Origin: Strongyloides papillosus
Lineage: Eukaryota; Nematoda; Chromadorea; Rhabditida; Strongyloididae
Assembly (NCBI GenBank): GCA_005656395.1
Contig: SRSI01000079.1
Coordinates: 1,302,001 to 1,366,000, forward strand
DNA: 64,000 nucleotides
Direction: 5' to 3'
Shown: positions 1 through 13,686 of the stretch, one piece after another
Layout: each line of letters starts with the position of its first letter
Position numbering within the stretch: position 1 is the stretch's first letter
Notes under the pieces: model-generated
What the model was told of the DNA's origin: nothing
What the model saw: only the letters and a program-made list of their open reading frames with translations
Database searches by the model: none
Translations under genes and position numbers: made by a program

Positions 1-1642
1 ATGGTTTAAGATTGATTATTATATATTTATTTTATGTGAAGGTGTGAATAATTTTATAAGAAACAGTTTTTATACAATCGTCTAACTAATAAATAAAAAG
101 TATTGAAAAATATTCGTATTTATGATGATAAAGATCAACAAATATTCAATTATATATAATATTGTTAATGAATGATAATAATTGTGAATTTGCTTTTTGT
201 TTTTTTTTTGCAGAAATAGTGGAAACTAAGAAAAAATTATTTCCACCATTGTAAAAGTAAAAAATATTTTATGCTTCATTTTTTAACTTGAAACAACCGT
301 ATAATGATAATTTTTTAAGCATTTTGTAGAACAGAAGTTGGGCTATAAGATGCGTATATAAGTGTAAAAAGTATTACGTTATCAAAAAGTTACACTCTTT
401 TAAAAAAGTTAAAACTCCTATAAATTATGGAAAAAAATGGAGGTCACATAATTGGTCATAACTACATTTTAAATTAATAATTTTACATTGCGTTTAAAGC
501 ATTTTTTAAGTAAGAAATAAGACTTTTATTTAGATATAATCTCACAGAAATACCTCTACATTGAAGAGAGTTAATTTTATTCAAATTATTCAACATACTA
601 TTGAACACCCTGTATACTAGACTTATTGAAAAATACAATAAAACCAATGTAGTTCTTACAGAAAAATTTATGTATATGTGCAAATTCATTAAAAAGCAAT
701 TAAACTTTTTACATTTTAACAAGAATATTGCAAATAAAAATAAGTTCCACAATAAAGCCGTATTGTGTTAAATCTACCCAGATATAATTTTGAAGTTTTT
801 AATAACTGTTTCTCGTAAATTTTATATTTAATTATTTTCATGTTTCTTAAAATTAATATTAAAATCTTAAACTAGTGTTTTTAAACAAAATTTTGCAAAA
901 ATAGTAAAAAATTTGTTCGCATTTTTGTATCGTTTGGTGGGAATTTTTATACTTACTACAAATATGGCTTTTGCTTTTCATTATTTTTGTTTGTAAAAAA
1001 AGTGCTTTCACATAGAGAGAAGAATGTTTTCAAAGACAATTGTTTTTTACTTTGATCGGTACATAATATTTAGAAAAAACTTAAAAACTACTCTTAAAAT
1101 TTATAAATTCGCATCTATTATCTTTTGTAATTATTAAAGTGAATATACAGAATTATTAATTTTTATTATTACTTAGTAAAAAAATAATTTAAAAAAAAAT
1201 TTGAAAATTCAATTATACTCAAAATTTCCACTTGATAAAATTTGCTTATTTTTATTTATTTTTTAGCAGAAAAATTTCTTTCTCATTGTGGAGAAGGTTA
1301 AAAGTAATTTTTTTAATAAGGTAAAAATTTGAATATATTTTTTTTCATAGGAGATAAATTGATTGTTTGACGATAAATTATCTTTTAGGGTAAAAAATGC
1401 GCTGTTTTTTTTACGCGTTGTAGTGAAAACAAAATTGCTTTTCTTATTTCTTTATTAAAGAAAAAATTACATTTATTATTAGTTTCCATAAAATAAATTT
1501 CTAATCTGTTGTTTCTTTACATATTAAAAAATTTAAAAGATAAAAACATATTAAAATAATTTTTGTTGTAAATTAGAGCATATAAGACAAAAAAATTGTG
1601 TTTGATATATTTTTTTGAATTGAATTTCAAACTGAAAATTTC
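1..1642. other. Gene-poor AT-rich stretch
   Basis: No convincing gene is visible. A pyrimidine tract ending in CAG at about 203-213 is followed by an open stretch to a TAA at about 255 (reading IVETKKKLFPPL). This could be the last exon of a gene that begins left of the window, but 12 codons are too few to support a call. The rest is AT-rich sequence with stops in all frames. Confidence 0.4.
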
Positions 1643-2125
1643 ATGGATAAGCTCTTGATTTCTCTACTTCTCTTACTCAATTGTTTCAATTTCTCTTATT
1701 CAAAACCACAACCATCTTTGGATTTGGATAATCTGAAATTATTTGACAAAATTGACGAACTAAGAGATCCAAAATTAAGAGAGGTTGCAATAGCTTTTAT
1801 GGAAACACTTAGATTACTTGATAATCCAATTAAAGAAGGAGACTATGAAAGTTTAGTTCAGGGAAATCCTATTATAGCAGAAAATGAGAAACAAGGTTTA
1901 AAAATGCAAAAAGAACTAAGTAATCAAATTTTTGGTAAGTTAGGGAGTATCACTCCTCAGAAGTTTGGTGCTTCTAAAAATCAAATTGATGATGAAGAAG
2001 AGACATTCTCTCCTCAATTCTTTCCTCGGAATTATGATGTTTATAAAGATACGGGATTTAAACACAAATTAAAAGAAATGTTCGAACTTTCAGACAAAAA
2101 ATATCCCCAAAAAACACAATGGTGA
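1643..2125 (+). CDS. Small secreted protein, unknown family
   Basis: A single uninterrupted frame of 160 residues from an ATG. Residues 1-20 form a clear signal peptide (short positive start MDK, then a Leu/Ile-rich core, with a likely cleavage near SYS-KPQ). The mature part is highly charged and hydrophilic, with no cysteines and no membrane segment. It is predicted helical around residues 30-60 and 75-100, with an acidic DDEEE patch near residue 117. I do not recognise a family. An AATAAA lies 117 bp after the stop (2242-2247), which supports a real transcript. Small secreted proteins of this kind are common in parasitic nematodes, but no function can be assigned. The main doubt is that no homology or intron confirms it. 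Confidence 0.6.
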   Translation: MDKLLISLLLLLNCFNFSYSKPQPSLDLDNLKLFDKIDELRDPKLREVAIAFMETLRLLDNPIKEGDYESLVQGNPIIAENEKQGLKMQKELSNQIFGKLGSITPQKFGASKNQIDDEEETFSPQFFPRNYDVYKDTGFKHKLKEMFELSDKKYPQKTQW

Positions 2126-2241
2126 ATTTAAGAAAATGTTAAAATGACCACATTACTGAGAGATGTGCCATTATTTTCAATCAGATATAGGAGAGAAGTA
2201 TATAAAAATGACTTGGTAATGGGAATGTATATTAATGAAAT

Positions 2242-2247
2242 AATAAA
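2242..2247 (+). terminator. Poly(A) signal AATAAA of the small secreted protein gene
   Basis: Canonical AATAAA hexamer 117 bp downstream of the stop codon, followed by T-rich sequence. Confidence 0.45.
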
Positions 2248-3791
2248 ATTGAATTGACATAGTATTGAAATTTTATTTTTTATTGTTTTTTTGTATTATT
2301 TTCTTCCAACGTGTTTATACGTAAAATTTAATAAAATATTAGGGAAAAATTTGCTCTCTTGTAATTTGATATAAATATTATACGGTTTTCAATAAAAAAA
2401 TTATAAATTTGAAAATAATTTTTAACTTTGCAATATTTCTTTTCAATCTTAACCTATCCTTATGAGTTTAAAAGATAAAAAACACGATTTTCCTTAAATT
2501 GAATTACTGGACAAGTTTTGTATACTTGTGACGGAAATTAGATATTTTACCTTTAAGAACTTTTTTTGACTAATTTCCTAGAAGTGCCTTGTTCAGAAGT
2601 CGACATTTTTTAAATTTAATTAAACAGGATGGTTTAAAAACGATTATAATAGTCAGATACCAAAATAAAAAGAAAAATAATATTAAAAAGATTGGTTGAT
2701 AATTTGCGTGATAATAAACAAAAAAAATAATTATCATCTTATTAAAATCTAATCGACCATAATTTAATAAAAACAAATAAAATTAAATAAGAGATATAAA
2801 TCTCGGTTTAACCTAAAAAATGAAGGCCTAATTAGGTATATAGCTTTACAACGAAACGAGTTATGCTATTCCAAGTCTCATATTTTAACTTTCTTGATAG
2901 TATCAATTTGTAATTATCATATTTTTCTATTTATTTAATCAATTTTTATGATTAAATAGTCCATAAATGTGTTTTATCAAAACCTAGTGAGGAAAATGTG
3001 TTTCAAATATTTTTGTCTATAATTAAACAAATTACTTCCATAAACTATATTTTTTGAACACTTTTTAATATTAATTTGTGCCATAAATTGTTATTTTTTA
3101 ACTTAACGAAATAAATTGGTTTATAACTCATTTGAAGGCTGAAAATCAATAATAAGAGGAAATATTATAACAAATTAATTGATTAAATTTGAGCCAAGCT
3201 ATATACAAGTTGTGGTGATAGATTTTGATGAAAATAATTATTGGTAGAATGCTTTGAAAAGTTAACAAAAGTCAAGCAAAAGATGACCTTCTGCTGGCTA
3301 TTTGAAATTTTAAACATATTATTTTCGGTAAAATGTTTAATAAGTGTTCCTTATTAAAGTATTTATAATTTGGTTTAAAATTGACTTCTAAGAGTTATCA
3401 TGATATATAAATATCAAATTATTAGAAAATTGTAAATAGAAAAAAGTCACTAATAAAAAATAGAAAACCAGATTTTTTTTAAAAATTGAGATATTCTGCT
3501 AAAATTGTAAATATAAAATGACTGATGAAAAAATTTTAAAAAGTATAAGCCCCAATAAAGCATTTCTGAATCCGCAGATGATTCCCAATGGTTTTTTCAG
3601 TATAAAAAAGGTGTTGTACAAAGGTTTCTTTCAATTTGGAAAAATATTTTAGTTAATTTTATGCACTAAGTATTCATAGAAAATATTTGAAAAAAAGCCC
3701 CAATTTTAATGTTTTCATTAGATAAAGATAATTTTTAAAGACATTTTTAGTATGGATTGTGTTCGTAAAGGTATTCTTACAATAAAAGCTG
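2248..3791. other. Intergenic, nothing recognised
   Basis: AT-rich sequence with dense stops in all frames. No tRNA, no long repeat and no coding signature seen. Confidence 0.4.
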
Positions 3792-4285
3792 CACAGAAAA
3801 AAAGGAAAACATTTGTGTAAAATTTATTAAATTTGTCCCACCTATTAAAATTTGAATTTTCTTAATTTGCGATAATTTTAATGCAATTATTTTGTACAAA
3901 AAATTAAGACAATAATTAAAATTAGTTTTTATTTTATATTTTATTGTTTTTATTTTAAAACTTAAGTTATTTTTTACGATACATTTTAAAATACAATATT
4001 AGATTTTAACTTATTATAAGATTAAAAAATGCTTTTATAAAGAGTATTTATCGATATATGATAGTATTTTTAAGATATTCTTCAATTGTTTGAATAACTA
4101 TAAATAAGATTTTTAAAAAAAGTTATATTCATCTGATGATTCAACTTTTTTATACTGTTTTTCAAGATCGTCTTTAAAAGTCAAACTGATTAAAAGTTTT
4201 AAAACATTATATGTTTTGTTCATAGTAAAAAAAATTTTTAAATATTTTAATTTATATAAGAAAAATAGCAAGTACTAAGATAATA

Positions 4286-5170
4286 TTAGGTTGTCGCAAA
4301 AGTTCTGTCGTATTTTTTACGAAATTTTTAAATGATTATAATTTTAATAAGAAATATGTCGAATTTACAATATATTATCGAATATAATTTACAACTAGTC
4401 TCCATTAAGTAGCCGCTTTATCGATTCCAGATGTGAAGAATTTCCCATCCTTTTTGAAGAAAGTTTCAAAAAAACCAACATTTGCCTTGCCAACTTTACT
4501 AAAGTATCAACTATCCGAGAAGCTATGTAGAGATAAGAGTAAGTTGTGATTAGTTAGAAAAACATCTGGAGAATATGTTGTGTGCAAGAGAAATTCATAG
4601 CTTCTCTCATCAAAATTTTTTTGAGTCTTCAATGTCACATGCCGTCATATTGAAGAACAACATTTTTGTAATTTTTCGAATTTCTTAATTTTTCTAGAAT
4701 TTTTTTGTCTAATTTTTATAGAATTCTATAATAGAGATCATTAAAAGTAGTTTGGAATTGATAGAATTAAAAAAAATCTTCATTGGAAGCTGAAGCCATA
4801 CAAATGCATGCTTCATCTTCAAGATTCATTTCTTTGTCTTGAAACTTTGAGAATGAACTTTACATAGTTCCAACATTTACTATATTTCTCCCTAATACTA
4901 CACAAAAATTTGTGGAAGGATCAGTTGTCATTTGTCTTAGTTGAAGCTTTTAGAAAATACAGTGTCAAAAATGACTTCTGACCACATCCATGTTTAGCAA
5001 AAGAAAATGTAGCATAGACGGTGTAACAAATTGTGATTATACGAATTTTAAAGTTAAGAAGTGGTACTATTTAATTATTAAAATAGCTTAATTTATATCA
5101 ATTGTAATCATTTTTTTTGATGATTAAAAATGACCATAAAAAATACGACAGAACTTTTGCGACAACCTAA
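4286..5170. mobile_element. Internally deleted mariner transposon
   Basis: Perfect 34-bp inverted repeats at 4286-4319 and 5137-5170, starting TTAGGTTGTCGCAAAAGT, the classic mariner end. A TA dinucleotide flanks each side (4284-4285, 5171-5172), as expected for Tc1/mariner target duplication. The element is 885 bp against about 1.3 kb for an intact mariner. On the minus strand, around 4540-4670, the decayed translation still resembles the transposase catalytic core, including a remnant of the HDNARPH region and of the SDYHLF region. The frame is broken and the catalytic residues are not preserved, so it is dead as an autonomous element, although the ends look mobilisable. Confidence 0.9.
4430..4680 (-). 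pseudogene. Decayed mariner transposase fragment
   Basis: Minus-strand reading inside the mariner gives a stretch alignable to the C-terminal third of mariner transposases. FFNMTACDIEDSKKIL sits where intact copies have the HDNARPH-type motif, and a TNHNLLLSLHS-like stretch matches the following SDYHLF region. The catalytic Asp context is not intact and the N-terminal DNA-binding half is missing. Confidence 0.6.
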
Positions 5171-5624
5171 TATTTTCAATAAACATTACTTTGTATGGTT
5201 AGATAATTATCACTCTTTCTTATTGTTGTTGTTAAATTTCTAAATTTTTCAATTTACTGGTGTTAACGGGTTGTTTAAAAGAATGATTTTTGTTAAAATG
5301 TTAACAACTTTACACGAAATTAACTTCTGATAACTCATTTCATAATATATTATAAAAACAAATTAGATTCTAAAATAGGTGTAATATTTTTAAAATTTCT
5401 AAGATTAAATAAATGTTTCATTACTTCAAAATATTAAAAGTATATATTTTTGTAAAAAAAGGACCAAATTTATGCGAAAATCTAACATTTTGCGTCATTT
5501 AAAACATTTTTGTTGTCGCCTGATATTTTTAAAATTTGAATAAATTTTGACATTTCAAAGTGGTGGGACATTTTATTGCATTTTATGTAATAATGTCAAA
5601 ATTTGTCCCATTTTTTTTGTGTGT

Positions 5625-7559
5625 GGTTTTGCAAAAAATGTACTTTTAGATATTCTAAAAATCTAGTTAAATTTTTTTTTCTACCTATAATTTTCTTATC
5701 ATTATATATAAAAATTACATTAAGATATTTTAATTCTGTTTTTTTAAGAAAAATCAACGTTTTTTTTTCAATTTCAACAAGATTTTCAGCATTTTGTAAT
5801 TTTTTGTTTAAATCTTATTTCCAAAATATTGAAGTTGGAATAACTTTTGCATTGTTATCTGTTATAGTAAAACACCACCTTCTTACTATGATACATTATT
5901 AAAAAAAATGAATATATCACTATTTAGATGTTATGTTCTAAATGATTATTGTTTCATAATATCATTTATAACATATAAATGCCCACGTTTAATACAATTT
6001 TAAGAAATTTTTAATATTTCTCACTAATTTGTACATCAGTGATAAGCTCTACAATGAAAAAGAAATTTGCTCATGTCCGATCATAATATCTATAAAATTA
6101 GTCGCCATATTTTCTTTATTCTTGCGCATTACCCTTAAAATATTCAAAAAGTTATATATTCCAGTAAATCAACTATGTTATTATTGATTTGCTATTATAA
6201 ACAAAAATATTAAAATGGTCTCATTAAAATAATACTAAGTTAATGTAAAAACCGATAACAGTTGTAAATTTCAAATCTTAAATTAATTAAATGCTTATAT
6301 AACTGTACAATTTGTAATTTTTATGATTAATATAATAATATGTATCCATAAAAAATATACTTTTAGTGAATTACTTTGAAATTTTTTTTGGCTCATTAAA
6401 AAAAGAAAAGTTATAGATCTTTACTAGAAAATTATTAAATTTATTTAATATTTTGCAATAAATTGTTTTCTGTGTTATAATTAAGATTTATCTTATTTTG
6501 TTTAAATCGATTTTTAAAAATTTATTAAATGGCACAAAACTAGTAAATTAAAAATTATTATTTAATAAACAAAATGATCATAATGTTTATTTGTTAATAT
6601 GTATTTGATTAATTCATAGATTAAATATTAAGCAAATTTAAGACATTTAAATAACCTAAATATTTATATAGATTATTAAATAAAAGCAAATTAATGACTA
6701 TATACACTATGCAATCTAATATACTTATTTTACACAAATAACGGAATCAAAAATTTAAATTTTTGGCAAATTTCTCAAACTTTTATTTACATTCAAATTG
6801 AGCACACGAAGAAGCATGAAAATAAATTCTGATTCTTATATTATCATTACATCTGTTATAAAAGTAGCGTCGTCTCTCTGGTACTTAAATTTTTATATTA
6901 ATTAAAATTCGTTTTATTTGCTAGAAGTAAAAATTCTTTTATTGTAGATGTGTGTAAGGCTATAGGGAGTATCTTACAATTATTATTTATTATGTAATAA
7001 TATTTTTTTAGCTTTCAATATAGTATTTAGATGCTTGAGACAAACTTACGTTTATAACAATTGAAGGGATAATATAAAAATCAGAATTTATTTTCATACA
7101 TTTTCGTGACAAAAGTTAATTATCTAAAAGCTTTATTATGATTAATGCTTATAAATTGTAAATGACTAAATTAGTAATTTAAAAGAGAATCTTTTCTGTC
7201 ATGGTTTTTGATAATTTTTAGACTTCTCAAATTAATGTTTAATTTTTTATAAAAGATGCTTTTCCGTTAGTCCCCTTACAAAAATAAAATGGCTTGTAAC
7301 GATTTATTTTGATGTTAATTTGTTACATATTAATATAAAAAATGAAATTAGAATATTTTTTATTGTTAAAACATTTCCATTAAATCCAGTAATATTGCTT
7401 TAATAGCATTTCTCTTGTTTCCTCATGCCACGTATATTCAAACATGTACTTTCCTAACATAGTTCTATGAGTCTAACTTTGCTTCTTATATCTTTTTTTA
7501 CTGACCTCTATACTCTTTAAATGTTTTGAGTATGAGAATTTGTAACTATACCGACAAAG
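5625..7559. other. Intergenic, nothing recognised
   Basis: AT-rich sequence without coding signature, RNA gene or clear repeat. Confidence 0.4.
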
Positions 7560-8100
7560 TTATATTTGTGATTCACTAACAAATGCTGATACTCAGAATC
7601 CCTTACTTTCGAACATCCACTTCACATATCTGAGATGATAAGAGTATTTTCGTTTACTTTTCTTTTAAGTATCTCCATTAAAAGAGGGATTTATATCATT
7701 TATCGGGTCTGTCAAGGCACTCATTGTTCTCTTTGCAGATTCCACCAAACTATACTACTCCATCACTCTTCCTTAGTGATTATTTCTTCGCGCAAGCAAC
7801 GTTTTATCTACTTCTACTTTAAATCCAGTCCCTTTTATTTTAGTTATAGCACCACTGCTCCTTGAAAAGGCAATCTTCTTAAGATAGTTAGACCAGTCCA
7901 CATTTGTATTGTGCTTCATTACTAGTTTTACCTTGCAAAATTTTACTGAGATTAGTTCACGCGACAACAGTAAACAAATAGGATTACCATTCAGGAAGAT
8001 ATCCTAGAATCTTTTAACTATGTTACTACTCTTGTTCCACAATCTTTTCTACAGTCTCTAATATAGAAACGTCAAGGTACTTTACCTCCCATTACCAGCT
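7560..8100. other. Unusual pyrimidine-rich patch, possibly a decayed coding sequence
   Basis: This 540-bp patch is clearly less AT-rich than its surroundings and strongly C-over-G on the plus strand. The minus strand is open for 64 codons (7773-7967) with a protein-like composition, and neighbouring segments in other frames are also protein-like but broken by stops. I do not recognise a family. It may be an old retroelement or gene fossil. Confidence 0.25.
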
Positions 8101-11100
8101 TTATTTTGTTTTTTTTACACATACTTTTGTTTTAAAAGAAGATTATGTTCTAAGAGAAATTTGGTAGAGTTTTCTTAATCAAATATAGATGCCCCATGTT
8201 TTAAGAAATTCATTTTAAAAATAGAATAACGATGGTCAAAAACAATTAATTTATTATAAATGATGAATTAAATCGAATATCAAATACCTTTATGTTGCAT
8301 AAATAATATAAATATGCATATATTAACTTTTTATCATTATTTTATTATTACAAATTTTATTAACTGTTTAAATATGCCATCTAGTTCTGTTGAAATTATT
8401 TTTTACTAACAGTTTTAAAAATAAAATCATTTATTAACTTATATACAACAATCTATGCAATATTAATTCACTTTTGCGAATTTTATTTATGTGGAGAAAC
8501 TGATTAAAAAGCACCAATAAAATTTGTTATTTTTAATGTTAGTAAAAAGATAAAGTTGTAAGTTGATAACGGGTAAACATAAAATTCTTAACTAAAATTA
8601 TCTTTTTTAATGAGTTTAAATTTTTTAAATATTCATTAATAATAGTAAAAGTTAATGTCTAAGTCTTTTAAGTTTAAATAGCTTAAATTCACCCCAAAGT
8701 CTAATTTGTTCACAATACTGTTGTCACGAAAAACTCTTTAAAAATGCCAAAAAACCACTATTTTTTTATATTTTTTATAAATTTGTATATGTATGCTAAA
8801 CATTTTATTAAACTGATGTTTGCTCGTTAATGCAACAGAAATGCAATTTTTAGCACCTTGACTTCAATTTTCTCTACTTTTAGAAATTGTTTTTAATTTT
8901 TTTTTAGATTTCGGTAGTTCATGCTGGTATATACTTTCAGGTTATATTTTAAAGCCAAATTCTGAAACCAAAGGGGTCAAAAAATGTAAAAAATGCTTTT
9001 TTTGTATACATATGTTAACAATTAGTTATAAAAGAATGTTAAAGGTTACTATTTAGAAATGACAAACAGAATTTTGGAAAAAAAATTTTTGATGGTTCAC
9101 TGAGATTGTCTGCTTAAAATAAAAAATTTCTTAAATTTCAAAAGGTGATAACGAAGATTATCAATATGAATTGAAATGTCAATGGAAAATTTAAGATAAA
9201 ACAATCTTCAATAAAGCATTTCATATGTAAAGCATGATTCATTTTGATGTTTTTAATATAATAAAAGTGTTTTAAAAGATTTTAATCATTTGAAAGTGGT
9301 TCAGAAAAACATTTCGGTCAATCTTTTGTACCGAGTATCTATAGAAAAATGCTTGAATAGTAGTTTCAGAAACTTTTTTTAAAAAATAAAGTGATTTCAC
9401 AAAAAGATTTCTGGTGTAAATGGTGTCTGAAAGAAGCAATCTTTAGATAATAGAAGTTTTACATAATTTTTTCAATTTCAGTAAATGTAAAAAGTGATCC
9501 AACTGTAATTATGTTTTAAAATTGAAGCATCTATAGAAATTGCCTGGAAAGTTATATTTAAAATTTTTTTATTTCAACAACACAAAAAATATTCTCTGAA
9601 TCTAAGTTGACGGAAAAATTATTGCAGAAAATGTCATAATTTTAGTAAAAATAATTAAAAGAAAATATGGATTAGTATTTTTTTTCTACAAATTAAAAGA
9701 ATAATGTTTAATACTTTTTTTAAACTAAAGGATTTAAAAAATATTTTCGCAAAAAATTCAAGGAAAAAATTCTTTGAAATTAGAAGTTATATTTTTTTCC
9801 AACTTTATGGTCCAACTGCTTTCTTGTAACTTGCAAGAAAAATTCTCCATCTATTTTTTTGTGTGAAATAAATCAAAAATGTACCCCGCATATAAAAAAG
9901 TAAATATAAAGGTTGTATTGATAAAAAAAGTTCCCCATTGTAATTTTTCAGAATAAATACATTTTAATAAAATATTTTTGATATAAAAGACTATCCATGA
10001 ATTTTTTTTATATTTAAAGAATGATTTAAAAAGTATTCCAACTCTTATTAATTCTACAATCAAAACATTCATAAAGACTATTTGTAAATTTGTTTCTAGA
10101 ACACACTTTCATTGTAATATATAATTCAAGAATGCATTTTTTATGTAATTTAATTTCTTACGGACATTTTTAAAGTAAATTCTATTCAGAATGGCCTAAG
10201 ATTATTACACTTTATAAAACAATATTATTTGAATATTTACAATAAAAATACGCATATAAGTTTTATATAAAACAGTTTTGATAAAAACAATCCAATGGTG
10301 TTGTCATTTTAAATAAATTGATTCTAAGAATAAAAAGTTATAATAGATTAGCAATTCAACAGTAACTTTATCAGTAATTTGTATGAGGAAAAAAGAAATT
10401 GAAAATCATTTCTCATAAACTTTTAATTTATACATACGAGTTTGGTGGTAAAGGTTATGAAATTTTAGGATTTTTTTATTTTTGATGAACAATCTTATTG
10501 AAACGCTCAAAATGTTTTTAAGGAAACTTTTGCTATTTATAATCAGCGATTTATTTTCTACAAGTTATTTTCTAAAGATATTATGACTGTCTTAAAACCC
10601 CAACTCTCTTTTACAATATATAAAGATTATCCTTAAAAATCAATTTTAAACATTGTTGTGGATGTTTCAAAAAGGAGCTATTTTTGAAACATTTTGTAAC
10701 AATATTTCACCCAAAATGCATTGTTTTCTGTCATTAAGGATGTTGGAGAATTATCATGCTTTGTTTTTTGTTAAATTGAAAAATTGATATCAAGATTTTT
10801 TACATATAACTTACTATAAAATGAATCAAATAAATTAAAAAAGACTTTGATAAACATTTTAATATACTTTCTAAAAAAATATTTAACATGTTTACTTTAA
10901 ATATTTTATTTTCATTTTAAAATGTTTTTATCAAAATTTATCGTACTTTATAATCATTTTTATTATGACAACAATAGTTTTATCTAAATATTTTACCTTA
11001 TTTCATATATAATTTTTTTTGTCCTATTATTTACCAAAGACCACAAAAAGCTATTATCATTGAACAAATATATTCATAACAATAAAATAATATTAATTTA

Positions 11101-13686
11101 AAACACTTATCCATCAATAGCCAGCAAAATTTCTTTCCATAATCCAAGAAATTTATAGTAATAAACATGGATTTATCTTTGTTACTAACATTTATCACAT
11201 CTTTTCTTGACACATAAACTTTTTTAAAATTCCCAGAAACCCAACACAATACAACACTTTACTATTGTCATCAGGATAATTTCAAATATACTTATCAATT
11301 AAAAATTCTAAATATATGTGTTCCTATTAGTACACTTATTTTAATTCAATCAACACCACTAAAATCTTAAAATAACTTTCCATTTTTTCCATTTTCTTTA
11401 CAAATTAAAAATATATATAGAAAATGTTGTATACTTTACTAATTTTTATGATAAAAACTTACTTTACTTAGAATGAATTTCATGTTTCATGAATAAATAA
11501 GTTTTTCCACATTTGAACAAGAATTTCTCTTTTAGATAGTTATTTCTTACACGTAAACATCTAATTGTGGGACCTTTTATTTTTAGCTTTGGTACTGAAT
11601 CTGTATTTTTGTTGATGATACTATACAAAAATGTCGAGACCATTCTGAGATTATAAACAATTTTCTAGTGGATTTGTTTGATAATAAGTTTTAATACTTC
11701 CTTAGGGAGTAGTAAAATAAACGATATCTCTTCATTAATCATATCTTTTTACACAATGGAAAAACAATTAATAGAAAAAAATTTTCCAATAAAATAAATA
11801 TTTCAAAAAGGTTATTTCATTCCAAATGCCAATCTTTGACCAGACCACAGTCAATGAAACATTGTCCATGTAAAAATAAACAAAATTTTAACATGTTATT
11901 ACCTTGTAATTTTAAAAAAATTATATTCAAATTTTTTATTATACCATTAAAACTTTAGAGATTTTTAGCCAAATAAATATTTTTTTAAAAAATAAATAAA
12001 TATAGTTAAAGTAATTTTTCTTCAAATCAACAATACTTTAAAGCAATTGAAAAGTATCAGATTTCTTTTCATATCATTGTGTTTTAAAAAAATTTCATAA
12101 TGACGTCAATCTTAGAATCATTTAATAGTCTTCTTTACATTTTTCAACTGTCCGTTATTTTATTAATTTTATATTCTTTATTTCTTACTACAACATATAT
12201 GCAATTTTTTTGTATTTATTAAATTTTATTTAGAAAATAAATTCTAGTAAATTAAACAATTAAATTAATGAAATTAAAAAATCTAGTTTATCTTCATGGT
12301 ATTTAAATAATTTTAGTAATAATAGAAGTACAATAAATAAGTAATAAACTAATTTTTCCTTATTTAATTTTTATATAATTTTATTTTTTCAGGATATTAT
12401 ATTAAAGGGTTGTAAAAACTTATAACACTGTGTGTGATATTATAAACTAATATAAAATAATAACACTAAGTAAAATATGTAAAATGATTTATTTTGGTAA
12501 AAGAGACTTTTTAAATAGTACAAAAAAGATGATTGTACCAAATCATCAAACAATATGTAACACACTGATTTATTAACTGAAGTACAATTTTTGGGAGATA
12601 TAATTTTTTCATTTTTTATATCGTGGCCACCTGTAAAAAGTTAAAAAAATGGGTTATACTTACGATTTTTATAATTTTATTAGTAATAAACTCGAAGATG
12701 CTCTGTAGTATATATAAATTACCTAAATATAAAATTATTACAATCTAGTTAAAAAAATACCTCTATCTTTTAAAAATATAATGATAATTTTGTGATTATC
12801 ACAATTCTTATAAACTAAAATTGTATCTCATGTAGGCACACGATAAAGTACAATATATTCCTAAAACAAATTGAATGAAATTCAAATATTATTTAACTGG
12901 ATGGTATATTAATTTTACTTTATGGATTAACTGAAAAAGAATTATGGATCCATAGATAATCTTTTATTTTCATTTTAATTTACGATATAAAAACTTTTAT
13001 ACTTTAGTTTTTTTATAAAAAATTAATTATGTTGATTTTTACAGAGTGATATAACTTTTTTTTGTAAATTAATAATATTTCATTTCTAATTAACTTTTAA
13101 TATTTAAGTTTATATTGAGGGTATTAATATTTCCCTCCATTTTAAATAAAAGTTATTTTTTTAGAAATTTAAAAGATTCATTTTTTTCTATATCTTTATG
13201 AAGTAAATCTTACATTAAATTTATAGTAGCAAGTAAAGTAAAAATAACGAGCAAATAACTTTTTATTAAAAAAATTTCCCTTCTCAACATTATCAACAAA
13301 TAATGTTTTTTTTTTCTACAAAACAACAATCTAGATTTAAAAAGGAAAATGAAAAGTTTTCTCTAACATAAATAATAACATCTGAAAATATAATTTTCCA
13401 TAATATTAAAAAAGTATATTCTCAATATTTCGTTATAAGAAAAAAACATTGGATTTAGAATATTTGCATTTAAAAGTTTCATTTAGCTAGAGGTTGGTGT
13501 TAAATTTCTTTATGTGTATTTAAGTTGTAGGAATATTGTTAAGAAATTGTTTAAACAACCTTTTTAATATTCTGTGCATTTATTTTTATAAGCATATTTA
13601 AATATTCTATAGAAGAATAATTTCCATTATAATACTCGGAAATTCATATGTTAGATTTTTTTTTACTTGAAGAATAGTTATTTAAT
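8101..13686. other. Long gene-free AT-rich stretch
   Basis: About 5.6 kb with stops in all frames and no tRNA or recognisable repeat. The only long frames (minus 9851-10072, minus 11031-11249) have the Phe/Ile/Lys/Tyr composition of translated AT-rich noncoding DNA. Confidence 0.45.

Larger units (their letters stand above)
3792..5624. mobile_element. Terminal-inverted-repeat element, interrupted by a mariner
   Basis: The left end begins CACAGAAAAAAAGG and contains GTCCCACC. The right end, read on the minus strand, begins CACACAAAAAAAATGGG and also contains GTCCCACC about 65 bp in. Both continue into AAATTTGAA- or TTTGAAA-like AT sequence. Subtracting the nested mariner (885 bp) leaves about 950 bp without coding potential, so it would be non-autonomous. 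A solo copy of the left end lies at about 59545-59700. No clear target-site duplication was found and the ends are diverged, so the borders are approximate. Confidence 0.4.

Noticed and set aside
483..752. Minus-strand frame of 89 codons
   Set aside because: Composition (Phe, Leu, Asn, Tyr) is that of random AT-rich DNA, with no family, splice or poly(A) support.
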